A program made the position numbers and the translations under genes. From JBHGBB01 sp041946755 (GTDB taxonomy: Bacteria > UBP4 > UBA4092 > JAOAEQ01), in NCBI GenBank assembly GCA_041946755.1, contig JBHGBB010000053.1, positions 1 through 19,007 on the forward strand: DNA of 19,007 nucleotides, read 5' to 3'. Position 1 is the stretch's first letter; each line of letters opens with the position of its first letter. The notes under the pieces are model-generated. The model was not told the DNA's origin. It did not search any database and worked only from the letters and a program-made list of their open reading frames with translations. Below, in pieces: positions 7,332 through 13,615 of this stretch.

Positions 7332-8822
7332 ATGCTTGAGGCACTTGGTGGACCCTATGTAGTTATGGGAGCAGTAGCGATTGTTCTGGTGATCTTTTTC
7401 GGTGCGATAATCTATGCCCGGCGCTATGTTAAAGTCGGGCCGAATACGGTGTTGGTTATCTCCGGTCGGAAGCGTGCTTTAAAAGATCCGGATGGGTCAA
7501 AGCGAACCGTTGGATTCCGGGTGGTTAAAGGTGGCGGTGCGTTCGTTTGGCCGATTATTGAACGGTCAGATTTATTATCATTAGAATTAATCACCCTCGA
7601 CGTAACTACTCCCGAAGTATATACGAAGTACGGAGTAGCGGTTATCGTTGATGGGGTTGCGCAGATTAAGGTTAAAGGTGACGATATCTCGATTGCCACC
7701 GCTTCGGAACAATTTTTAAGTAAATCGCAGCCGGAAATGGCCCGAATTGCTATTCAGACGGTTGAAGGTCATTTGCGAGCGATTCTTGGAACGCTGACGG
7801 TAGAAGAAGCATATAGTAACCGGGATGCGTTTGCGCAGAAGGTGCAAGAAGTTGCATCGAGCGATTTAGCGAATATGGGATTAACTATCGTTAGTTTCAC
7901 TATTCGCGATATCCGGGACAAAACCGGGTATTTGGAAGCGTTAGGTAAACCACGCATTGCGCAGGTTAAACGGGATGCGGTTATCGGAGAAGCGGAAGCG
8001 ACTCGAGATGCTACCATTCGGTCGGCGGAAGCGAACCGGGACGGGCAATCGGCAAAGTTTGCCGCAGATACCAAAATTGCGGAAGCGCAGCGGGATTATC
8101 AGATGCGGGTAGCGGAATATACCGCTTCGGTAAACCAGAAGAAAGCGGAAGCCGACTTATCCTATGATTTACAGAAGTTTAAAACCAATCAGTCGGTTAA
8201 ACGGGAAGAAGTCCAGGTACAGGTGGTCGAAAAAGAGATGTCGATTAACGTTCAGGAGAAAGAAATCGAACGGAAGAGAAAAGAATTAACCGCGATGATT
8301 GAAAAGCCGGCAGATGCGGAACGGTATAAAGTCGAGACGTTAGCGAATGCCGAGAAATATCGATTGCAGACTACCGCGGTAGGTCAGGCGGATTATACCA
8401 AAGCAACCGGATTCGCGCAGGCGGATGTTGTTAAAGCCACCGGATTAGCGGAAGCGGATGCAAATAAAGCCCGCGGTCTAGCGCAAGCGGATGTTATTAA
8501 AGCGCAAGGGTTTAGTGAAGCGGAAGCGAATAAGAAGAAAGCAGAAGCATGGCAAGCATATAACGAGGCGGCGATAGCGCAAATCTTAATCGAGCGATTA
8601 CCGGATATTGCCAAAGCCATTGCCGAACCGTTAACCAAAACCGAGAAAATCGTTATCGTTAATGCCGGAGGAGATAGTGCTGGGGCATCGAAAGTGACCA
8701 AAGATGTAGCGAATATCGTTTCCCAGCTCCCGCCGGTAGTAGAAGCGTTAAGTGGCGTTAAACTCGATGAATTGGTGAAAAAGATTCCGGGATTGCAGGC
8801 TCCCGAAGAAAAGAAGAAGTAA
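7332..8822 (+). CDS. Flotillin-like SPFH-domain protein
   Basis: The 496-residue protein has an N-terminal membrane helix (about 10-28), an SPFH/band 7 domain (about 30-210, with VGPNTVLVISG, TPEVYTKYGVAVIVDGVAQIKV and LANMGLTIVSFTIRDIRD) and a long Ala/Glu/Lys-rich coiled-coil region (about 210-420). The tail ends in LPPVVEALSG and charged residues. Flotillins oligomerise on the inner membrane and scaffold detergent-resistant domains involved in secretion, signalling and cell-wall synthesis. Within the coiled coil, residues 350-404 form five consecutive 11-residue repeats (xxQADxxKAxG), visible in DNA as degenerate 33-base units at 8379-8543. Start: ATG after AAAGGAGG. A 7-bp stem (TATCCCA/TGGGATA) sits immediately before this site and could modulate translation. 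It is probably one operon with the upstream NfeD-like gene. The identification is secure. Confidence 0.95.
   Translation: MLEALGGPYVVMGAVAIVLVIFFGAIIYARRYVKVGPNTVLVISGRKRALKDPDGSKRTVGFRVVKGGGAFVWPIIERSDLLSLELITLDVTTPEVYTKYGVAVIVDGVAQIKVKGDDISIATASEQFLSKSQPEMARIAIQTVEGHLRAILGTLTVEEAYSNRDAFAQKVQEVASSDLANMGLTIVSFTIRDIRDKTGYLEALGKPRIAQVKRDAVIGEAEATRDATIRSAEANRDGQSAKFAADTKIAEAQRDYQMRVAEYTASVNQKKAEADLSYDLQKFKTNQSVKREEVQVQVVEKEMSINVQEKEIERKRKELTAMIEKPADAERYKVETLANAEKYRLQTTAVGQADYTKATGFAQADVVKATGLAEADANKARGLAQADVIKAQGFSEAEANKKKAEAWQAYNEAAIAQILIERLPDIAKAIAEPLTKTEKIVIVNAGGDSAGASKVTKDVANIVSQLPPVVEALSGVKLDELVKKIPGLQAPEEKKK
8379..8543 (+). repeat. Five degenerate 33-bp tandem units encoding 11-residue repeats
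   Basis: Units read VGQADYTKATG, FAQADVVKATG, LAEADANKARG, LAQADVIKAQG and FSEAEANKKKA. The protein period is strict while the DNA has drifted, so selection appears to act on the peptide. An 11-residue period is typical of amphipathic helices or right-handed coiled coils rather than the heptad pattern. Confidence 0.8.
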
Positions 8823-8845
8823 GGTAGCTGCGATATTAGATTAAT

Positions 8846-8926
8846 TAACCACAAAGGTACGACATTTTCATTTATAATAGTATATCTGTATACTATTCAT
8901 TCAAGTACCTTTGTGGTTATTTTTTT
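8846..8926 (+). terminator. Inverted repeat with T-run after the flotillin gene
   Basis: Perfect 15-bp arms begin TAACCACAAAGG (8846-8860) and close at 8905-8919. They enclose a second stem, AATAGTATA/TATACTATT, in the loop. Seven T's follow (8920-8926), so it fits an intrinsic terminator of the NfeD-flotillin operon. It belongs to the same CCAC-N-AAG-like element family as 2546-2631. The next start codon comes only three bases after the T-run. Confidence 0.6.
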
Positions 8927-8929
8927 GTC

Positions 8930-9613
8930 ATGAAACTGTCGATAGTGATACCTATCTATAATGAAGAAGCGTTACTTCCTAGAGTATTAGAGCGGGTCCG
9001 CAAGCTTCCCTTCGAAAAAGAATTGATTCTGGTAGACGATTGTTCGCAGGATAAGACCTGGCAGATATTGCAACAAGAAGCAGCGACTCACCCGGATACG
9101 ATTATCCTCCATCATGAAAAGAATCAAGGGAAAGGGGCCAGTATCCGTACCGGTTTAGAACATGTTACCGGGGATATCGTTATCGTCCAGGATGCGGATT
9201 TGGAATATAATCCGGAAGATATCCCGGCAGTAATCGCTCCGATTATTGCTGGGCAAGTTAAAGTAGCTTATGGTTCGCGGTTTCTCGGGAGTATTAAAAA
9301 GATGCGGTTACCGAATCGGGTAGCGAATCATCTGCTGGCTTGGCTGGTGAGTCTTCTTTATGGGCAGAAAATAACCGATGAAGCAACTGCCTATAAAGCG
9401 TTTCGGACCGAAGTAATTAAAGAAATCAAATTAAACTGTACCCGATTCGAATTCTGCCCGGAAGTAACCGCAAAAGTCCTTAAAAAAGGATATAACATTA
9501 TCGAGACTCCGGTCGGTTTTGAAGCGCGAACGTTTGAAGAAGGTAAAAAAATCGGATGGCGGGATTTCTTTGTTGCGGTATATATCCTACTGAAATACCG
9601 GGTTATGGACTAA
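8930..9613 (+). CDS. Family 2 glycosyltransferase, dolichol/polyprenyl-phosphate hexosyltransferase-like
   Basis: This 227-residue protein is a soluble GT-A fold enzyme. It shows the GT2 opening KLSIVIPIYNEE (2-13), the nucleotide-binding ELILVDDCSQDKT (31-43), NQGKGASIRTGL (65-75) and the metal-binding QDADLEYNPED (87-97). The strand VAYGSRFLG (112-120) is typical of polyprenyl-phosphate mannosyl/glucosyltransferases, as is the C-terminal IIETPVGFEARTFEEGKKIGWRDF. Such enzymes move a sugar from a nucleotide donor to undecaprenyl phosphate for use in the periplasm. There is no C-terminal membrane segment, so membrane association would be peripheral. The ATG falls right after a terminator-like hairpin with no Shine-Dalgarno, so how it is transcribed is unclear. 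The donor sugar is unknown. Confidence 0.88.
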   Translation: MKLSIVIPIYNEEALLPRVLERVRKLPFEKELILVDDCSQDKTWQILQQEAATHPDTIILHHEKNQGKGASIRTGLEHVTGDIVIVQDADLEYNPEDIPAVIAPIIAGQVKVAYGSRFLGSIKKMRLPNRVANHLLAWLVSLLYGQKITDEATAYKAFRTEVIKEIKLNCTRFEFCPEVTAKVLKKGYNIIETPVGFEARTFEEGKKIGWRDFFVAVYILLKYRVMD

Positions 9614-9623
9614 GACCCATCTC

Positions 9624-9765
9624 TTGCCACAGAGACGCAGAGTCACAGAGAGAAAGATCAATATTCAATGTTCAATGCTCGATATTCATTTTAAATTGAA
9701 CATTGTTAATTGAATATTTTGCATTGAGTCTTTTAATTCTCTGTGTCTCAGTGGCTCGGTGGCAA
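9624..9765. repeat. Nested inverted repeat: CACAGAG arms around a TTCAATGTTCAAT-like core
   Basis: The outer left arm is TTGCCACAGAGACGCAGAG followed by TCACAGAGAG. The outer right arm in reverse complement reads TTGCCACCGAGCCACTGAG then ACACAGAGA. Inside lies a second, imperfect inverted repeat: AATATTCAATGTTCAAT pairs with ATTGAACATT...AATTGAATATT. It also contains TTTTGCATTGAG, related to the spacer repeat at the window start. It looks like one repeat inserted into another. It separates the convergent ends of the glycosyltransferase and DUF3108 genes. Confidence 0.75.
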
Positions 9766-9772
9766 TTTCAAC

Positions 9773-10618
9773 TTAATCTTTCTTCTCATTCAATACTCCC
9801 GATACATCACCTAACAAGGTTACATCTTCGACTAAAACATACATTGGCCGCATCCGGCCATGCCCATTTTCATGCTCTTTCGATAACCAGATTTGGATTT
9901 TACCTTTTTTAGTATCGAAAACCTCTTTTCCTAATTGGACGTATAACAATAAATCACGATGGGTTTGTTTAACGAGTTTTTTCCGCTCTTTTTCGGTTAC
10001 CTGCCCGGAAGCGATATCGATAGCAATCGTTGACATTTTGTTATTTATCGGGATAGAATCAATGGTAATATTTTTGTCAAAATCGATTTTTCCATAAACC
10101 CCATAGCGGAGATTATAAAATGCTACCAGCGGGTCATCGAATATCTTATGGTTTGGATATTCGATTGATTCATCTTTATATAATTTCCCATATTTCCAGG
10201 ATTTAGTGATGAGTTTATGGGTAGTATAATCGGCGAAAGTAATCGTTCTTCTGGTTTTACCGAAATAAGTTGTTTCCTTTTCGAACCGATATGATCGCAG
10301 TCGTTTCCCGCCATCGATTTCTTCGACATACGACCGATATAAATCTTTCCGCATCAGGGTTAGTAAACGGAGGATATGGCGGGTGCGCGCTTCTAGAGTA
10401 ATAATATATCCCGGTCCGTTCTGGTTCTTCTCAAAAGTGAATTTTCCCCAGGCAGCGTTCGGAATAACTAAAAAGCTGACATCATAAAATAATTGTTCTC
10501 CTTCAAACGTTTGCCCGATGGTTTTCGGTATCGCTACCGGTTCATTAGCGGTAAATCCGGGAACAATTGTTATTAATAATAATGAACATAAACAACCTAG
10601 GATAAGATATCGTTTCAT
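9773..10618 (-). CDS. Exported DUF3108-family protein
   Basis: I place the start at ATG 10618-10616, 19 codons inside the longest frame (which begins at 10675), because it yields a clean signal peptide (MKRYLILGCLCSLLLITIVPGFTA) and has AGGG about nine bases upstream. The mature part (about 255 residues) is beta-rich. It matches the DUF3108 pattern: GEQLFYDVSFLVIPNAAWGKFTF near the start, a middle part with Y/F-x-K/R strands, DDPLVAFYNLR, and the late IQIWLSKEHENGHGRMRPMYV close. DUF3108 proteins are probably periplasmic or outer-membrane associated; their biochemical role is unknown. The neighbours (glycosyltransferase, ligase, flotillin) hint at an envelope role only by association. It is divergent from the small membrane protein gene at 10774. 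Confidence 0.75.
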   Translation of the reverse strand: MKRYLILGCLCSLLLITIVPGFTANEPVAIPKTIGQTFEGEQLFYDVSFLVIPNAAWGKFTFEKNQNGPGYIITLEARTRHILRLLTLMRKDLYRSYVEEIDGGKRLRSYRFEKETTYFGKTRRTITFADYTTHKLITKSWKYGKLYKDESIEYPNHKIFDDPLVAFYNLRYGVYGKIDFDKNITIDSIPINNKMSTIAIDIASGQVTEKERKKLVKQTHRDLLLYVQLGKEVFDTKKGKIQIWLSKEHENGHGRMRPMYVLVEDVTLLGDVSGVLNEKKD

Positions 10619-10681
10619 ATTGATTTTCCCTGGCTTCTCTTTAAGATATAGATTAAATAGTATACCATAAAACAAATCGAG

Positions 10682-10712
10682 TTGCCTTTATCGTCTAGTG
10701 TCGTGGTATAAT
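10682..10712 (+). promoter_or_regulatory. Extended -10 promoter
   Basis: TATAAT (10707-10712) is preceded by TGG, giving the extended -10 form TGGTATAAT. A TTGCCT at 10682-10687 lies 19 bases upstream as a weak -35. It sits in the divergent spacer and points toward the gene at 10774. Confidence 0.45.
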
Positions 10713-10773
10713 ATCAATAGCATTAATATGATGCCGATTGCGTCGTATATATTATTGAGATACTTTTAAATGT

Positions 10774-11208
10774 ATGCCGAGATCATTTGAAGAGTTAACC
10801 TTCGAATTGCTAGACCATAAAGAGACTTTGGATGCTGCAATTCGGGAATATGACCGGGCAGTGAATCAAATCCGGCGCCAGAATAAAAAAGGAATGATTA
10901 TCATCGGGATTATTTTCGTTGCGGCGTTGATTTGTTTGGGAATCGCAATTCATAATACCGCATCGCTATTTTATGACGGCGGATTGTTCAAATCTCCTTT
11001 TGCCTGGATTGGACTTATCGGATTAATCGTAGCGCTGGTACAAGCCCGGGGTTTATATAAACGGATATCGCGATTTAGTAATGAAGAAAGACGATTACGT
11101 TCTAAACGAGAAGCGATTACTGAAAAATACGCTGAAATATCTAATGAATTGGAAAAACTCCGGCTCTATAATAAGAAAATATCACAGAAACCGCCCACCG
11201 CACATTAA
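10774..11208 (+). CDS. Small two-helix membrane protein with flanking coiled coils, unknown function
   Basis: The 144-residue protein has a charged helical N-terminus (about 1-38, FEELTFELLDHKETLDAAIREYDRAVNQI), membrane helix 1 (about 40-59), a short loop with YDGG, membrane helix 2 (about 76-92) and a second charged helix (about 95-137, RRLRSKREAITEKYAEISNELEKL). Both charged helices should lie in the cytoplasm and could pair into a hairpin coiled coil. I recognise no family. It has a good extended -10 promoter but no obvious Shine-Dalgarno. Nothing follows it on the same strand before the hairpin cluster, so it appears monocistronic. Confidence 0.6.
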   Translation: MPRSFEELTFELLDHKETLDAAIREYDRAVNQIRRQNKKGMIIIGIIFVAALICLGIAIHNTASLFYDGGLFKSPFAWIGLIGLIVALVQARGLYKRISRFSNEERRLRSKREAITEKYAEISNELEKLRLYNKKISQKPPTAH

Positions 11209-11324
11209 ATATTCATTTCAAAATCAGTATTTAGCATTGTAAAACGGAAATTGTTGCTTCGTCTATTTTAGGCAACCCATCGTTTGTTTTTATTATAAAA
11301 GCCCTGCTACCTCACCGGTACACT

Positions 11325-11367
11325 GGAATATAACCCGAATTGGTCCGACCAATTCGGGTTATATTCC
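11325..11367. repeat. Perfect hairpin, 20-bp arms with a 3-nt loop
   Basis: GGAATATAACCCGAATTGGT, loop CCG, then the exact reverse complement. It is the longest perfect palindrome in the window and has no T-run. It is about 115 bases after the stop of the small membrane protein gene. Confidence 0.9.
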
Positions 11368-11385
11368 GAATTATTAACCACCTCA

Positions 11386-11420
11386 AGTTGAATTATTGAC
11401 AAATTGTCAATAATTCAACT
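11386..11420. repeat. Perfect palindrome, 17-bp arms with a 1-nt centre
   Basis: AGTTGAATTATTGACAA, a single A, then the exact reverse complement. The outer AGTTGAATTAT of the stem is shared with the next hairpin at 11498-11534, while the inner part differs. Confidence 0.9.
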
Positions 11421-11497
11421 CTATTGCAAGTCAATATAAAATATATTCGTTAGCAAAGAAATATACGTTCTATTGAAATATCGATAGTTATATCACA

Positions 11498-11534
11498 AAG
11501 TTGAATTATACGCCATTGGCGTATAATTCAACTT
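11498..11534. repeat. Perfect palindrome, 18-bp arms with a 1-nt centre
   Basis: AAGTTGAATTATACGCCA, a single T, then the exact reverse complement. It shares AGTTGAATTAT with the preceding palindrome, so the two are likely related copies that diverged in the inner stem while keeping perfect pairing. Confidence 0.9.
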
Positions 11535-11603
11535 AACGCAAATATATTATTTAATTTGATATTGGGATTTGTCCACCTGAGGCAGATTGGGATTTACCGG
11601 AAG

Positions 11604-12455
11604 TTAGCCTTTAATTCCGGTCAGGGTAATTCCTTCAATAAAATACCGCTGGGCAAGGAAGAAGATTATTAAGACCGGTAATAGAACAATCAGACTTGCT
11701 GCCATAAGAAGATTATATGAAGTTTGATGGTATCCTTGAAACAGGTTCAATCCAATCGCCAAGGTATAGTTCTGTTCGCTATTCAAGTAGATTAACGGTC
11801 CCATAAAATCGTTCCAATTCCCGATAAAGGAAAAGACTACTACCGTTGCCAAAACCGGTTTCGATAACGGCAACATAATCCGCCAGAAGATATCGAATTT
11901 ATTGCAGCCATCGATAGTCGCCGCTTCATCCAAATCCCGGGGAATGGTTAAAAAGAACTGGCGTAATAGGAAAATAAAAAACGCGCCACCACCGAAAAAT
12001 GCCGGAACGATTAACGGTTTGAAGGTATTAATCCAATGCAATGCTTTAAAAATCAAAAAAGAAGGGATCATAGTTACCTGACCGGGTAACATCATGGTGC
12101 TAATCAAAATAATAAACAAAGTCCGGTTCCCTTTAAATTCCATTCTAGCGAAACCATAGGCGACCAAAGAGGCGGATACCGCCTGGCCGATAATGCAGGA
12201 GAAAGTGATAATACAGGTATTCATCAGGAATCGGGTGAACGGTAATAACGTCCAAGATTCCGGATAATTACTCCATTGGGTAGGTCGTGGTATCCATTGC
12301 GGCGGGAAAGTGAAAACCGCATTCGAATCTTTCAACGAAGTCGAAATCATCCAGATAAACGGCAGGACAAATAATACCGCGCCGGCAGTGCATAATAGAT
12401 AAATAATGATATTGAATACTAAATGCTGATATCGTTTGCTTTTAATCCAAGCCAT
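11604..12455 (-). CDS. Sugar ABC transporter permease, MalG/UgpE type (CUT1 family)
   Basis: This inner-membrane permease has about six transmembrane helices and the family's EAA loop EAATIDGCNKFDIFWRIMLPL, which docks to the ATPase. The N-terminal YLLCTAGAVLFVLPFIWMISTSLKD and the end YFIEGITLTGIKG are typical of the second CUT1 permease. I choose ATG 12455-12453 (MAWIKSKRYQ). A longer frame starts at 12470, but its first residues, MHFKI, are encoded by a dispersed spacer repeat (ATGCATTTTAAAATT). That gives 283 residues, normal for the family. It is the last gene of a run: molybdenum hydroxylase, binding protein, permease 1, permease 2. No cognate ATPase is present; CUT1 systems often share a distant MsmK/UgpC-type ATPase. 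The substrate is unknown, probably an oligosaccharide, glycoside or polyol. Confidence 0.92.
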   Translation of the reverse strand: MAWIKSKRYQHLVFNIIIYLLCTAGAVLFVLPFIWMISTSLKDSNAVFTFPPQWIPRPTQWSNYPESWTLLPFTRFLMNTCIITFSCIIGQAVSASLVAYGFARMEFKGNRTLFIILISTMMLPGQVTMIPSFLIFKALHWINTFKPLIVPAFFGGGAFFIFLLRQFFLTIPRDLDEAATIDGCNKFDIFWRIMLPLSKPVLATVVVFSFIGNWNDFMGPLIYLNSEQNYTLAIGLNLFQGYHQTSYNLLMAASLIVLLPVLIIFFLAQRYFIEGITLTGIKG

Positions 12456-12460
12456 AATTT

Positions 12461-12534
12461 TAAAATGCAAATTCGAATATCGAATATCGAAATTCGAAAT
12501 AAAAAGATAAATGCTAAATGCTAAATTTTAAATG
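12461..12534. repeat. Spacer repeat between the two permease genes
   Basis: The 66-base gap and its edge consist of AAATGCAAATTCGAATATCG, related TTCGAA/ATCGAA units forming a loose inverted repeat, and AAATGCTAAATGCTAAATTT ending in TAAATGA. It reaches the stop of permease 1 and overlaps the longest-frame start of permease 2. Confidence 0.65.
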
Positions 12535-12536
12535 AA

Positions 12537-13517
12537 TCAGATCTTTTCTCCATGATAATATACCCAGCGTTTGGCATATTTGAACTGTATCAGGGTAAAG
12601 AATAAAATAATCACAAACATTATCCAGGCCATGGCGCTGGCGTACCCCATCCGATAATAAACAAACGCATGCCGGAATAAATAGAGGCCATAGAATAAAG
12701 TCGAATTCGCCGGGCCGCCGCTAGTCATAATATACGCTGAGGTGAATACCTGGAACGAGCCGATAATTCCCATAATCAGGTTAAAGAATATGGTTGGTGA
12801 TAATAAGGGTAGGGTAACATTAGTAAACTTCTTCCAAACCCCGGCGCCATCAAGTTCGGCTACTTCATATAATTCCCGCGGGATCCCTTGCAATCCGGCA
12901 AGATAAATTACCATCGCGCCACCAACTCCCCATAAACTCATAAAAATAAATGAGGGGAGCGCCCAATTCGGACTCGCTAACCATAACGGCAGTTCCATCC
13001 CAAACTGGGTTAAGAGCCATTTAGCTCCGATAATGGTTAAAAAATAATTGAGTAATCCGAATTCCGGATTGAATACCCATTTCCAAAGTACTGCAGTCGC
13101 GACTCCGGAAACAACTGCCGGTAGATAATATATGGTTCGATACGAGGTGATTCCTTTAATCTTCTGATTCATCAGCATGGCGATCGCGATTGCACCGCAG
13201 AGTCCTAACGGTACCGCAAATATCGTATAAACGAAAGTAACTTTCAGGCTTTTCCAGAATAAGGGATCGCGCGCCATCCATTGCCCGGCTTCCTGATGGA
13301 ACCCAAGCAGTTTAATATAATTCTGGAATCCAGCCCATTTAATATTCTTAAATCCACTTAATAGATTCCAATCGCAGAAACTGATTATTATCGAGGCGAT
13401 TATCGGGAATGCAGTAAAAATAATAAACCCTAATAACCAGGGAGAGATGAACAAGTAGCCGGGGATGTTTTTCTTAATAAATTTAACCATAATCTTCTCT
13501 GCTGATATAATACTCAT
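12537..13517 (-). CDS. Sugar ABC transporter permease, MalF/UgpA type (CUT1 family)
   Basis: This is the first permease of the pair, 326 residues from the longest start. It opens with IPGYLFISPWLLGFIIFTAFPIIASIIISFCDW and carries the EAA loop EVAELDGAGVWKKFTNVTLPL (about 218-238). About six membrane helices form half of the translocation channel for substrate delivered by the upstream lipoprotein. ATG 13490-13488 (MVKFIKKNIPG), preceded by GAGAAG, may be the true start, because the 13517 start abuts a spacer repeat; the nine-residue difference does not affect the call. It is separated from the binding-protein gene by a repeat-filled gap of about 100 bases, so the three are still likely one transcript. 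Confidence 0.93.
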   Translation of the reverse strand: MSIISAEKIMVKFIKKNIPGYLFISPWLLGFIIFTAFPIIASIIISFCDWNLLSGFKNIKWAGFQNYIKLLGFHQEAGQWMARDPLFWKSLKVTFVYTIFAVPLGLCGAIAIAMLMNQKIKGITSYRTIYYLPAVVSGVATAVLWKWVFNPEFGLLNYFLTIIGAKWLLTQFGMELPLWLASPNWALPSFIFMSLWGVGGAMVIYLAGLQGIPRELYEVAELDGAGVWKKFTNVTLPLLSPTIFFNLIMGIIGSFQVFTSAYIMTSGGPANSTLFYGLYLFRHAFVYYRMGYASAMAWIMFVIILFFTLIQFKYAKRWVYYHGEKI

Positions 13518-13603
13518 TTAAAAATGCAAAATTAGCAATGTAAATTTAAAATTTAAAATGCTAAATGCAAAATTTAAAATGCTAAATGCAAAATTTAAAA
13601 TGA
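13518..13603. repeat. Spacer repeat with a 21-bp tandem duplication
   Basis: Two exact tandem copies of TTTAAAATGCTAAATGCAAAA occupy 13552-13572 and 13573-13593, followed by a third partial copy TTTAAAATGA. More degenerate relatives, such as TTTAAAAATGCAAAATTAGC, fill the left part. It separates the binding protein and permease 1 genes. Each unit carries two ATG triplets. Confidence 0.85.
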
Positions 13604-13615
13604 ATTAATGAGTGG

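Larger units (their letters stand above)
11209..11603. other. Convergent intergenic spacer with three perfect hairpins
   Basis: The 395 bases between convergent gene ends hold a fragment of the TTTAGCATTGTAAAA-type spacer repeat near 11240, three long perfect hairpins (11325-11367, 11386-11420, 11498-11534), and a 10-base direct repeat ATTGGGATTT at 11561-11570 and 11586-11595 flanking CCACCTGAGGCAG. No coding potential was seen. Confidence 0.75.

Noticed and set aside
8379..8543. Tandem 33-bp units considered as a CRISPR array or minisatellite
   Set aside because: There are no unique spacers, the units are degenerate in DNA but regular in protein, and they lie in frame in the flotillin.
8393..8854. 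A 153-codon minus-strand frame over the flotillin 3' part
   Set aside because: It exists only because the 33-bp repeats have biased third positions; its translation is a repetitive Ala/Ser-rich antisense of the coiled coil.
9703..9912. A 69-codon frame starting in the nested repeat
   Set aside because: It is made of repeat sequence plus antisense of the DUF3108 gene, with no ribosome binding site.
11325..11534. Hairpin cluster considered as a tRNA or structured ncRNA gene
   Set aside because: Stems are simple, perfect and separate; no cloverleaf, no conserved T-loop text and no CCA end.
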